Source: Dactylonectria macrodidyma
Taxonomy: Eukaryota > Ascomycota > Sordariomycetes > Hypocreales > Nectriaceae
NCBI GenBank assembly: GCA_020744425.1
Contig: JAGMUV010000014.1
Location: 1,550,001 to 1,614,000 of the forward strand
Length of the DNA: 64,000 nt
Reading direction: 5' to 3'
This document shows, piece after piece, positions 29,266 through 39,337 of the stretch. The position numbers were made by a program, and so were the translations under genes. Positions within the stretch are counted from its first letter, which is position 1; the number at the start of each line of letters is the position of its first letter. The notes beneath the pieces were generated by a model that saw nothing but the letters and a program-made list of their open reading frames with translations, did no database searches and was not told where the DNA came from.

Positions 29266-31868
29266 ATGATGGAAATGATGCCAGCGTCGGGACACGAACA
29301 GCGCGATGTCAGCCACAGCCAATTCCGCGACCACAACTTCATCAACCAGGGAAACGTTCACGGGAATGTTTACTACGGCCTACCCCACCCGCCGGACCGT
29401 GCCGAAGTCATCCGCGTCATCCCGTATCCCCGCAACGAGGATCTGGTCCATCGACGGGATGTCATCGATAGACTAGAGGAGCTTTTACCACGAACGCGGG
29501 GATCCCATAGCGCTGCGCTCTGGGGCTTGGGAGGATCAGGGTAGGTCTCCACTTTCGGAATGCCGCGGTGTCGCGAAGGTGCTGACGGACGAACGAACCA
29601 AGTAAGACGCAGATTGCGTTAGACTACGCGTATCGACGATGCGACGATGATGATGGTTGCTGCGTCTTCTGGGTGCACGCCGACAACGAAGCGACTTTTT
29701 TGGCTGATTATAAGACGATCGGGAAGAAGCTCGGGGTCGACGCGCGGCTTGACAGGTCGGACCTGCTCGATGCGGTGCGCAGTGAAATCGAAGCTCGATC
29801 GAAATGGGTGATGATCCTCGACAACGCTGATGATCTGAGGTTGTTTGGAGTCGGTCAACAAGCAAAAGGAGAGGGGACGAACGAGAACCAGAACCTACAC
29901 AGATATGTCCCTTGCACGTCGCAAGGGATAGTTCTATGGACGAGTCGAGACGCGCATATTGCCGGCACGCTTGTCGGAGCTCGTCGCGGTATTGAGGTGC
30001 GGTCGATGGTTATGAACGAGGCGATGACGCTCCTGGCAAGAGTGAGAGACGAGCCTTCGACTTCGTGGGAGGCAGCATTGGAGGCTCTGCTAGAAGAACT
30101 GCAATGCCTGCCGTTGGCGATCTCGCAAGCCGGTGTGTATATGCGGCGTATGTCTACGACGGCCGAGCAATACCTAGACCTCCTCAGACAAGGCACGACT
30201 CGGTGGGAAGTGTTGAAGGTGAGCGACGCGGACCGACATCGACGGCCGGAGGTGTCGAACAGTGTGCTCGAGACGTGGAGGATCTCAACGGAGCGGATTC
30301 GGGTGGAGAGCGAGATGTCATACCGGATACTGCACGTGGTTGCGTATGTGGATAGTCAAGACATACCGTACGACTTGATGGCGGCAGCCGCTAGTCGATA
30401 TCACGTTGATGATGAAAACTCGACCAGAGAAGCTATGGAGCTTGAGGTTCTAGAAGCCATCGCACGACTGAAAGAGTTTTCATTTCTTAGCCTGAGTCAG
30501 ACGGAGAACAGTGGGCGAAGGTATGAGATACATAAGCTCGTGCAAGAGGCCGTCCGATATGGGCTGAGAGTAAGCGGCTCGATGAAGACGACCGTAGCCA
30601 AGGCGCCCGAGGTGGAGACCGGGCCGGGAACGGGTGAAGCATACTATTCTGGCATAGCTCTGCAGATAGTAGATAGCCTTTTCCCGCCATCGGAACCGAC
30701 TTCGTGGGCGCAATGCGAACAGTACGTGACGCATGCTATACGGGTAGGCGAGTGGGCGGAGGTGAGCGAGACAGAGACCGAGACAGGAACTCTACTTCAG
30801 AGGGTATCGAGCTTTCTCTATGATCAAGGGCGGTGGAGAGAGAAAGAGCCGGTAGACAGTCGAGCATGGGGTCTCCGACGGAAGGTGCTTGGAGAGAAGC
30901 ATCCTAATACGCTTAGGAGCATGGCAGAACTCGCGGCGACATACCGTGGGCAAGGCCGATATAACAAGGCTGAAGAGATCTCGGTAAAAGTACTAGCTCT
31001 CCGGCGAGAGGTACTTGGGGAGAAGCATCCTGATACGATTAAGAGCATGGCAAGCCTCGCGGCGATATACCGTGGACGAGGCGGGTATACTAAGGCTGAA
31101 GAGATCTCGGTAAAAGTACTAGCTTTCCGGCGAGAGGTGCTTGGTGAGAAGCATCCTGATACTATTAGGAGCATGGCAAGCCTCGCGGCGACATACCGTG
31201 GGCGAGGCCAGTATAACGAGGCCGAAGAGATCTCAGTAAAAGTACTAGCTCTCCGGCGAGAGGTACTTGTGGAGAAGCATCCTGATATAATCAGGAGCAT
31301 GGCAAGCCTTGCGGCGATATACTACAGGCAAGGCCGATATGCCAAGGGCGAAGAGATCTCAGTGAAAGTACTAGCTTTCCGGCGAGAGGTGCTCGGAAAA
31401 AAGCACCCTGATACAATTAGGAGCATGGCGGACCTCGCGGCAACATATAATGCACAGGGTCATTATGTGAAGGCTGAATGCATTTACCGAGAAGTACTGG
31501 ATCTTCAGCGAGAGGTGCTTGGGATGGAGCGCCCGGACACAATCTGGAGCATGGCGGACCTCGCGGGAACGTACTATGCGCAGGGTCGATATAATGAAGC
31601 CGAAGAGATTTCAGTAAAAGTACTGGATCTCCGGCGAGAGGTGCTGGGGAAGAAGCATCCTGATACGATCAGCAGCATGGCGGACCTCGCAGCGACGTAC
31701 CATGCTCAGGGTCGGTATAACGAATCTGACCGGCTTCATCAAATTGCATTAAACCTTCGCCGACATATTCTTGGAGAAAGTCATCCGGATACACTACAAA
31801 GTGTGGCAAACCTCGCCTCCACACAGAAGGCGTTGCAAAAGTTGTCATCTCTCGCAGAGTCAGTCTAG
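29266..31868 (+). CDS. NB-ARC-TPR NOD-like receptor
   Basis: STAND-class receptor; fungal relatives sense non-self or damage and signal to death-inducing partners. Two exons (intron 29541-29602) give 846 aa. A short N-terminal region contains QFRDHNFINQGNVHGNVYYG (about residues 19-38). The P-loop LWGLGGSGKTQIALDYAY is split by the intron within Walker A; Walker B is WVMILDNADD near residue 160, and CLPLAISQAG near 260 is the GLPLA-like motif. After a helical region, about eight 42-residue kinesin-light-chain-like TPRs run from about residue 514 to 835 (LRREVLGEKHPDTIRSMASL type). No frame damage. Most relatives carry an N-terminal PNP_UDP, HET or lipase-like domain; none is found here, so it may be truncated or signal through its linker. 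An adjacent opposite-strand pseudogene is its paralogue. Confidence 0.9.
30869..31800 (+). repeat. Tandem 126-bp repeats coding TPRs
   Basis: Seven to eight in-frame units of 126 bp. Units 1-4 are the closest to each other at DNA level (shared blocks such as GAAGAGATCTCGGTAAAAGT), units 5-8 more diverged. Such internal identity implies recent expansion or gene conversion within the receptor's ligand-binding part. Confidence 0.85.
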
Positions 31869-32018
31869 TCTATGGCAGTCACGCAAGGCTGCGATCTAGA
31901 AAACGGAAGCCGTGCCATATATCTTAAGGGACGTTGTGTATGGGAGGGCTGGTAACTTTCGTAAATCAAGATCCTCTTGAAAGTAGGGTCTCAATTAATC
32001 TCTGTTTCTACCTAAGGG

Positions 32019-32203
32019 TGATGCGAAATAGAGTCGCTAGTCACGTAAGTGAGGGTATCATGTAGATGTGTAAAGAAGGTTGATTTTCTATCTCACAGTT
32101 GTGGGCACGGGACCATAAGGGTCCCGGTCCACGTGACTGAGGGAGGCCTGATGCCTCAGGCCGGACCCCGAGCTTGAGGCTCGGGATCCGTCTTTCCGCA
32201 TCA
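32019..32203 (-). repeat. 3' LTR of the gypsy element
   Basis: Matches 39338-39522 over 185 bp with one difference. Contains three perfect short inverted repeats in a row: GGGACC/GGTCCC, GGCCTGA/TCAGGCC and CCGAGC/GCTCGG. A CT-rich tract at about 32273-32297, purine-rich on the coding strand, lies inside the element and may serve as a polypurine tract. Confidence 0.95.
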
Positions 32204-32384
32204 TATCCCCGGCTTTGAAGGAGGTTATCACTGACCTCAGTGACTACAAGCCGGCGATGCCTCTCAACCTGTGATTTCCTTCCATTTCTTCCTTTCCTTA
32301 GCATCCACTATCAGGCATCAATTCGTTGATGCCATTTTCCGATCGTTCAATCGCACAGTCGGTCGTACAGGGCCCAAATTGGGC

Positions 32385-35300
32385 TCATTTCTTCATTCTT
32401 CGTGAGGCTCGTCGTGGTCTCTCATCTTCGTCGAAAGCAGCTGGGTTAATTGCCTTGAAGTCGGCGATGACTTCCTTGTTGATGTGCTCAGTCCGGACCC
32501 AGCTATCGTGTTCCGGTCCCCATCCCTTCCATCGCACCCAGAAGCCCTCGAAAGGCGTGGCCTTCCTCCCGAGCCGACGGACCTCTCGTCGCAAGATCCG
32601 ATCCACGATGTATTGGTTATCGTCTTCTTCCACAGGGCCCAGTTCCTCAGGGCGGAAGGCGTCGGCGTGGGCAGGCTGAAGATGTCGGCAGGATATCACG
32701 GGGTGGATCTTCCAAGCAGGCGGCAGCTCGAGCTCGGCTGCGAGGTCTCCGACCATTCGTTTGATCTCAAAGGGGCCGGTGCGTTGCTGGGATAGCTTCC
32801 TCGTCGGCTTCCCGGGGAGGTGGTATCCATCGTGAAGTCGTAGATACACCTTGTCGCCAGCTTTAAGCTGAATAGGGCGGTGTTTCGCATCGTACCATCG
32901 CTTGGCCTTGGCGGCTGCGAAGTCCATCGCAAGCTGTGCCTCCTTCCGTATGGCCTCGCGGATGAAGGGCAGGTCGGCAGCTTCCTCATCGTCAGGCTGG
33001 AAGGACTCCAAGGGTCCGCGGAGGTTGATGCCGTAGATGAATTCGTGGGCAGAGGCACGGGTCCCCACGTTGTAGGCGCCATTGAGGTTCCATTGCAAGG
33101 CCGGAAGGATCCGGACCCAGTTGGCATCGGGGCTTTCCATACAGTGGAATCGTAACGCGATTTCAACAGTCTGATTTCGTCGCTCAGAGAGGCCATCTGC
33201 CTGAGGGTGGTATGCCGTAGTCATCGCGAGCTTGGTGCCGAAGAGGCTCCAGAGAGTCTTCCAGAAGGGGGATGTGAATTTAGAGTCACGGTCTGAGATA
33301 ATGACCTTTGGCATGCCCCAGTCAGATAACATGAGCTGTCGGGCGAAGACTGTAGCCCAGTTGGCTGCGGAATAGGTCGAGTGCCCTGGAATGAGAAGAC
33401 ATCGCTTACTCGCCGCACAGGTGACTGTCATGAGGGTATCGAAGGTTTCAAAGCCCTCGAGGGCCCATGGGGAATTCGCTGATGACATAGGCGGCAGGCT
33501 GACGACGAAGTCGATTGCAATCGTATGCATGGGGTGCTTTGGAGGCCGGATAGCCTGATAGTTGCCGATACGAGGCTGCCTATCCGTCTGCCCCAAGCAG
33601 CAGGTCTGACAGTTGCGAATGTGCTTCCGGATAGCATACGTAAGGTTATGAATACAGAGGCCGGAGAGCTCCCTGGTCATTCTCTCAACTCCAAAGTGAT
33701 GCTGGTTATCGTGAGCCATCCGGAGGATCTCATCCTTCAAGCTATGCGGCACACAGAGGCGGGTGTGGTCATCAACGCCCTGGTGATAAAGCAGTCCGTC
33801 TCGAAGGGCAAAGGGCACCCCGGGCTTGAAGGTGTTTATGGCGTCCTCGCCAGCCAGCTGGGCTGCTGATGTAAAGTCTTTGCCCAGAATCATTGCAACA
33901 ATCTTTGAGAACTTCGCATCAGTCACATAGCCCTGCTGAAATCGGGTCTTCGTCTCTTCTGCCATCAGAGCTTCCGAGACCATCAGCACATCGTCGAGGG
34001 CTGTGTAATCGGGTCGCAGGCGGTGAGGGTTGACATCGGTCTCGGGGGCTGTGAGGCGGCTCAGGGCGTCGGGGATGAAGTTCTTCTTGCCCGGCAGGTG
34101 GAAGACTTTGAGGTCATATTCAGAGAGGTAGATAGAGGCAACGACTAGCCTTCGGTTCGCTCGGTCGGTGCTCGAGGTCTCGAGGGAGGTCTTTTCAACA
34201 ACCTGCTTAGTAGCCGAATGGTCTGTCAGCACAACTGTAGGCAGCTTCATGGATTGGAGGGATGTGCGCAGCCTCTTCACAGCCCACACAAGACAGGCCA
34301 CTTCAAGCTCCGTCGGTCCGTAGCGCTGCTCTGCTGATGTGAGCATACGGCTAAGAAAGCAGATAGGGCGTACAGCTGCAGCTGAGATATGTGTGCCTGG
34401 CTCCCAGATGTAGTCATTGCGAAGGTGGAATAAGACGGCTCCAAATCCCCTCTCGTGGCTTGCGTCAACCTGCAGAAAAAGCTCCTTCTGGGGGTCTAGA
34501 TGGCACAGCATCCGGCCAGAGGCGATCTCTTCCTGTAGGGCCATAAAGGCGATTTTCTCATTCTGCGATGGTTCGTAGTGAGTTATGCGGGTATAGGCTC
34601 TGCGGCGATTAGGGTTTCCATCCACAACCTTGCCTTTCTCTCGGCCATCAGCCAGAAGGGCAACCTTCCGTTTCTGCAGTGGCTCGATGAGTTGTGCGTA
34701 GTACGGAATGAGATGTCTGATATATCCCGTAGCGCCGATGTATTGCTCCAGGCCTGCCAGCTGATGGGGGAATTCAAGCTGGGCAAAAGCGGCTATCCGC
34801 TCCTCTGTTGTACTCAGCCCAAAAGCATCAACACGGAAGCCGAGAAGCTGGGCACTGGGGTATCCGATCCAACTCTTCTTCGGGGAAATTGTCAGGTTCT
34901 GAGCTTGGAAGAGACTGAACAGAGTTCTCAGGTGCTTCAGGTGCTGCTCTGCAGTCTCTGAGAAGATCACGATGTCATCGATGAAGGCGCGGCTGTAGCT
35001 TTTATAAGGACGGAGCAACTTATCCATATACCGTTGCACGTAGGCAGGGGAGTTGCGAAAGCCCATCGGGGCCACAGTTGACCTTTCCAAGCCCCGATGG
35101 CTCGTCATCGTAAAGCGGTCCCGATGTTCGAGCTTCACACCGAACTGGAAGAAGAAGGATGAGGCATCGATAGCTGTAATATATCGGGCGCCACGGAGGG
35201 CTTGGATGATGTCTTCCTGGCGAGGCAGCGGGTAGTTGTCAGGGACCGTGATTTTGTTGAGAGCTCTGAGATCAACGACCAGACGGCCTTTGGGCTCGCC

Positions 35301-38300
35301 CTTGACCGTACGCCAGACCACGAAGATAGGAGCTGTAAAGGGCGTAGGTCCCTTGGCCCATTCGAGGCGGCCTTGCCGATGTAAGAGGTCAAACTGTCTG
35401 TCGATGAATTCACGATCCTTGAGGCCGCTTGGATAGGGTCTCTGAGATATACGATGCTCATGCCAGTTATCGATCAGAGGGACTTGAAGCTCCTCGCCGA
35501 CGGGGACCTTGACGAGGCCTGTGTCAGTCCAGAGCTGGGCGTGCTGGGTGACCAGCCGGGCGGCTGCGGCTGCAAAGGCAGGATCTTGGGCATAGATATG
35601 GATGCCTTCGTCTGTGAGGATCTCGGGCAGGTTCGGTGTCTTTTGTACGTGTGTTTGGTAGGGAACTCGTGAGGTCTCGGGCGGAGATTCGGCCGGGGCC
35701 TCAGGCGGTGAGGGCTTGCTCGAGGGATCGTCATCGTGAGCGAGGAGAGCGGTAACGGCGGAGGCAGCCTTGCGGCGTTGCTTCCAAGGAAGGTTAGCTT
35801 TCTGCTGGTCTTCAAAGACGGCATCACTTAGCGAAGCTGCGATCTGGGCTTCTTGGGGAGTCCAGTCGATCCCGTAAGATCCGGAGGCAACAGCCTCGAC
35901 TTCTCTCGTGAGGTTGAATTCCTGAGCTATCAAGGGCAGGGGTGAAGAGGCTATATCGCTGATTTGGCTGGGGGTAGTGTTTATGGTGTGGACTGCTGAA
36001 GAAGCTGCTGAGGGATCCGTGAGAGCTGTCAAAGCTGGGGCTGCTGCCATTGTCAGGGCTGTAAGAGCTGCAGTCCAGGTCGATGTAAAATAGCTCTCGT
36101 CGTCACACTCAAGGATACTTCCGATTTTCTGCTTCCTGTGGAGCTTGATGTCTTTCTTCGTGTTATTTACGAAGATCACAGCAGGCGGAGCCTTATGATC
36201 AACCATAGCATGCATTGCCGATGGAGCCAAGGCGTGGAAGGCAAAGCTGCGATCTTTCGGAAGCTCCTTCCAGGTTGCTGCGATAGCTAGGGTTCGTCCT
36301 GCGGGTATGACGGTAGCTCTGAGGGCGCTGACGCGGCGGTTGACATATCTTCGTGGGCGAGAGATATCGAAAGGGATGTAGAAGTCATCGAGAACGCCGC
36401 ACTGGATCCGTCTCTCTGTGATAAGGATGTCGCATTTGTAAGGGTCAAGGAAGCCGTTGCCGAGCAGGGCAACTGCCTCCAGCTTATCCTGAACCCAGGC
36501 GGATGTAGTGAACTTGGCAGTGCCGGCTTTCGTGCCGTCGGCGTGAAGGCCTTCCAGATAGAAGGTAAAAGTAGCCCACTCGTCTGTACGCTTCCAGCCG
36601 CTGACGCCTTTGATGATGACGGGGTCTCTCTTCTCTATGCTGTGCTCGAGGGTCTGAAGCCAGGTGCGGTCGATCACAGGTCGGCCACAGCCCGAGTCAC
36701 CGCAGATTTCCACCGAGTGAGAGTCAGTTGCCCGAGCCTTAGCCTTCAAGCGTAGGTGGGTGTAGTCATCGCTTTGACCGCAAGGCTGAGGCTCTAAGAG
36801 AGTTTCTGGAGCAGTCTGAGCTGCATAGGTCGGCGCAGTCGAGATCAGGGCTGCCTTCATCACATTCAAGTTTCTGTCACAGGTCTCGATGTGTCGGAAG
36901 AGGCAGTTACGGCTCGGGAAGGTCTCTTTGCAGTGCTTGCATCGTGAGGGTTTTGCTGGGCAGTGAGGTTCGTCTCCAGCTGCCTGTTGGAGGGAAATAC
37001 AGCAGTTGGCGAGGTTATGTTCTTCCAAAACCATTTCAGAAGGGAAAGAGCGTTGACAGGTCGTGCAGGTGAAGTCAGGATCGGCAGGAAGGTCGGCAAT
37101 TGACTTCGTCATAGCCGCAACGTAGGCCTGTTGTGATCTCACTGAGAAGACTGAAGTGTCTGACAGAGCAGCCTCATCTTCGTCGTCAGCATCAGAGGAA
37201 ATAGAGCTCTGAGCAGGCTCAGTCCCAGACTCAGCCTCAGCTACCTGGTATTTCTTCTCGAAGGTAACCTTCTTCATGTGGCTGTCCCTTCGGTCGCGGT
37301 CGCGGTAGCTGCCTCGGGGTTTGTCACGGTGGCGGTCGTCGTCGCCGTTGCCTTGTATTCTGCGGTCTTCTCGGAAGGGGCGGTTGCGATCATCCTGTCG
37401 GTCATCACGGTCACGATTGCTGTAGCGGTCTCGAGGTCGGTCCTCGTACCGGTCGCGGTTGCGATCGCGATTCTGACCGCCGGTGTGATCACGGTCTCGG
37501 CGGCCGGGAAAGCGGTCATCCCGACGCCCTCGTCGTCGTCGGGCCAGCTCCGTGACGATCGGCCGGAGGTCTTCACATTCGCGGATGAAGTCAGACAGCT
37601 TATCCTCAGACCTGGGCGTCTTGAGGAGGCGGGAGATCTCATAGTCGATCTGTGGGTAGATAGCTTGAATGATGAGTCGGTCCTCCATTATGCCCAGCTG
37701 CTTGGCATACGCCGCCTTGCGTTGGACCCACTGGGTAAGGCTGACGTCTTCGTCAACGAGGCTGAAGGTGTATCTTCCGGTGTGAAGGTCGGCTGTGATT
37801 TCAGCGTCAGGACGTTTGAAGCGGGCTGTAAGTTTCCCACAGAACTTGCGGATAGGGGCATCGAGGAGCCGATTGCGCTGGTCCGCACTAAGCTCGCCCA
37901 TAAACCATCCCTGGGCTCCGCCTCCGAGCATCGAGACATAATAGTCTTGAAGAGAGTCCTCGCCATAACGCTCGAAGACTCGAAGGTGCTCACAGAAGAG
38001 ATACACGTCAGTGTAAATTTGCTTGCCTTGGCTGACGATCAGGCCGGTCTTCCTGGGGTCTTTGTGATCCGGGTCGAAGGTGCCGATGGCCTCCTTCTTA
38101 ACCCTCTTCTGAGAGTCGTTTGCCGCTGTTGTAGAGACGTAGGATCGCTCTCGTCGGGCCCGGTGAAGGGCACCAGCAATTATATCCTTATCACTTGAAG
38201 AGTGGTCGGAGGGCGGGGTCTGAGGAGGTACAGAGCGTCGCTGGCTTCCTCGTGGAGGCCGCAGGTCAGATCTCGGGGCAGTCTCACGGGCGCGAACCGG

Positions 38301-38795
38301 GCTCCACGGATCAGGTGGCTCTGGGATGTCATCTTCAGGTTCCGAGGGCCTTCTCACAGTAATGAGCTTAGCGCTGGTGGACTCATCAGGGGCGTTAAAG
38401 TCAAACTGCTTCACAATAGCCTTACGCCACCAGCCAAGGTAGTCAAGGTCAGCAGCTTCCGCACGAGGCAGCCCGAGGAGGTCTTGTGCGTGGCTGTCAC
38501 GGGCAGCAAGTCTTGACACGAACTGTTGCAGACCGTAGACGACGTCGCTATCCCAAAGGGTCAGAGTTTCGAGGACTTCTCGAGTAGGGGTTTCGCTGAG
38601 AAGACGGGCATAACGAAGGCCCCATCCGAGGGCCTTGACATTGCCGGGATGCTTGAGCCAGTCGGTCATACTAGCTTTATCAAGATTCTCGATGTCTTGT
38701 GGGGAGGTTGAGAAGCGCTTTCGTTGCGTTTCTCGAGGAGGGGGGATGACAACAGACCCATCATCACTGCTGTGGTCGCCGTGTGATCGAGCCAT
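32385..38795 (-). CDS. Gag-Pol polyprotein of the chromodomain gypsy element
   Basis: A single 2136-aa frame without frameshift or internal stop. Order: Gag-like region; an Arg/Asp-rich stretch (about 415-505, RDRDRR type); two C2H2/C2HC-like fingers near residues 575 and 619 (CTTCQRSF..., CKHCKETF...) in place of the usual CCHC knuckle; aspartic protease with DSGCG near 700; reverse transcriptase with FIDDIVIFS near 1272; RNase H with QVDASHERG near 1442; integrase with an HHCC zinc site near 1693-1730 and the DD35E residues in AIDFVV, IISDRDSKF and SERRNQ (about 1761-1869); and a C-terminal chromodomain (YIVDRIL ... FWVRWKGWGPEHDSWV, about 2055-2120), which in this class directs insertion to marked chromatin. 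All catalytic motifs look usable. Confidence 0.95.
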   Translation of the reverse strand: MARSHGDHSSDDGSVVIPPPRETQRKRFSTSPQDIENLDKASMTDWLKHPGNVKALGWGLRYARLLSETPTREVLETLTLWDSDVVYGLQQFVSRLAARDSHAQDLLGLPRAEAADLDYLGWWRKAIVKQFDFNAPDESTSAKLITVRRPSEPEDDIPEPPDPWSPVRARETAPRSDLRPPRGSQRRSVPPQTPPSDHSSSDKDIIAGALHRARRERSYVSTTAANDSQKRVKKEAIGTFDPDHKDPRKTGLIVSQGKQIYTDVYLFCEHLRVFERYGEDSLQDYYVSMLGGGAQGWFMGELSADQRNRLLDAPIRKFCGKLTARFKRPDAEITADLHTGRYTFSLVDEDVSLTQWVQRKAAYAKQLGIMEDRLIIQAIYPQIDYEISRLLKTPRSEDKLSDFIRECEDLRPIVTELARRRRGRRDDRFPGRRDRDHTGGQNRDRNRDRYEDRPRDRYSNRDRDDRQDDRNRPFREDRRIQGNGDDDRHRDKPRGSYRDRDRRDSHMKKVTFEKKYQVAEAESGTEPAQSSISSDADDEDEAALSDTSVFSVRSQQAYVAAMTKSIADLPADPDFTCTTCQRSFPSEMVLEEHNLANCCISLQQAAGDEPHCPAKPSRCKHCKETFPSRNCLFRHIETCDRNLNVMKAALISTAPTYAAQTAPETLLEPQPCGQSDDYTHLRLKAKARATDSHSVEICGDSGCGRPVIDRTWLQTLEHSIEKRDPVIIKGVSGWKRTDEWATFTFYLEGLHADGTKAGTAKFTTSAWVQDKLEAVALLGNGFLDPYKCDILITERRIQCGVLDDFYIPFDISRPRRYVNRRVSALRATVIPAGRTLAIAATWKELPKDRSFAFHALAPSAMHAMVDHKAPPAVIFVNNTKKDIKLHRKQKIGSILECDDESYFTSTWTAALTALTMAAAPALTALTDPSAASSAVHTINTTPSQISDIASSPLPLIAQEFNLTREVEAVASGSYGIDWTPQEAQIAASLSDAVFEDQQKANLPWKQRRKAASAVTALLAHDDDPSSKPSPPEAPAESPPETSRVPYQTHVQKTPNLPEILTDEGIHIYAQDPAFAAAAARLVTQHAQLWTDTGLVKVPVGEELQVPLIDNWHEHRISQRPYPSGLKDREFIDRQFDLLHRQGRLEWAKGPTPFTAPIFVVWRTVKGEPKGRLVVDLRALNKITVPDNYPLPRQEDIIQALRGARYITAIDASSFFFQFGVKLEHRDRFTMTSHRGLERSTVAPMGFRNSPAYVQRYMDKLLRPYKSYSRAFIDDIVIFSETAEQHLKHLRTLFSLFQAQNLTISPKKSWIGYPSAQLLGFRVDAFGLSTTEERIAAFAQLEFPHQLAGLEQYIGATGYIRHLIPYYAQLIEPLQKRKVALLADGREKGKVVDGNPNRRRAYTRITHYEPSQNEKIAFMALQEEIASGRMLCHLDPQKELFLQVDASHERGFGAVLFHLRNDYIWEPGTHISAAAVRPICFLSRMLTSAEQRYGPTELEVACLVWAVKRLRTSLQSMKLPTVVLTDHSATKQVVEKTSLETSSTDRANRRLVVASIYLSEYDLKVFHLPGKKNFIPDALSRLTAPETDVNPHRLRPDYTALDDVLMVSEALMAEETKTRFQQGYVTDAKFSKIVAMILGKDFTSAAQLAGEDAINTFKPGVPFALRDGLLYHQGVDDHTRLCVPHSLKDEILRMAHDNQHHFGVERMTRELSGLCIHNLTYAIRKHIRNCQTCCLGQTDRQPRIGNYQAIRPPKHPMHTIAIDFVVSLPPMSSANSPWALEGFETFDTLMTVTCAASKRCLLIPGHSTYSAANWATVFARQLMLSDWGMPKVIISDRDSKFTSPFWKTLWSLFGTKLAMTTAYHPQADGLSERRNQTVEIALRFHCMESPDANWVRILPALQWNLNGAYNVGTRASAHEFIYGINLRGPLESFQPDDEEAADLPFIREAIRKEAQLAMDFAAAKAKRWYDAKHRPIQLKAGDKVYLRLHDGYHLPGKPTRKLSQQRTGPFEIKRMVGDLAAELELPPAWKIHPVISCRHLQPAHADAFRPEELGPVEEDDNQYIVDRILRREVRRLGRKATPFEGFWVRWKGWGPEHDSWVRTEHINKEVIADFKAINPAAFDEDERPRRASRRMKK

Positions 38796-39322
38796 CGCGT
38801 CTTCAGTTGGGTATCACAGCGGTATCAGGTACAGCGAGGGTCGATGTAGCAAGGCTGAGACGGCGATAGCAGGGCTGCAAGAGGGGTGTCTGGTGTTGTG
38901 CTCTGTTCGAGGAAATCGGCACTAGGCTAAAATAGGTTGAGCGTAGCCCTCAAGGTCGGAAAATTGTGCGCCTTCCAATTGGTGGGCTTAGGGCTCGGCC
39001 GCTGGTCTCGGCACACAACAGGTCTAGCCTGGCAGGTCGAAACGGCGATCGGCGTCGCCTCGAGACCTAAGACAGGGAGGGGGGTGGCCACAGGCTCTTT
39101 CCTTCGATGGATATCGCGCTTTGGTGTGTTTCTCACGTATTGACGATAGTGTGAGGGGGTGCAGAGCGGGGCGCTAGCTTCTGCGTTGTCGAAAAGGTCA
39201 GGGATCCGGCTAGTGGCTGATCGTGCTACCAGGGATCGTGGTTGGTTTGGCCGGGGCCTGGTGGTCAGGAGACCTGGTGCCTTGACGAATTCAATCGCAG
39301 GCTTGTTGACTGTGCGATAGCT

Positions 39323-39335
39323 GCAATTGCTACCA
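39323..39335 (-). other. Probable primer-binding site
   Basis: Two bases inside the 5' LTR the minus strand reads TGGTAGCAATTGC, beginning with the TGG expected to pair with a tRNA CCA end. Which tRNA is unknown. Confidence 0.55.
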
Positions 39336-39337
39336 TT

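Noticed and set aside
30824..31300. 158-codon minus-strand ORF with repeats
   Set aside because: Antisense of the TPR repeats.
37278..38198. 306-codon plus-strand ORF, Val/Ala-rich
   Set aside because: It is antisense to the Arg/Asp-rich Gag region of the gypsy polyprotein; composition is a mirror of that strand.
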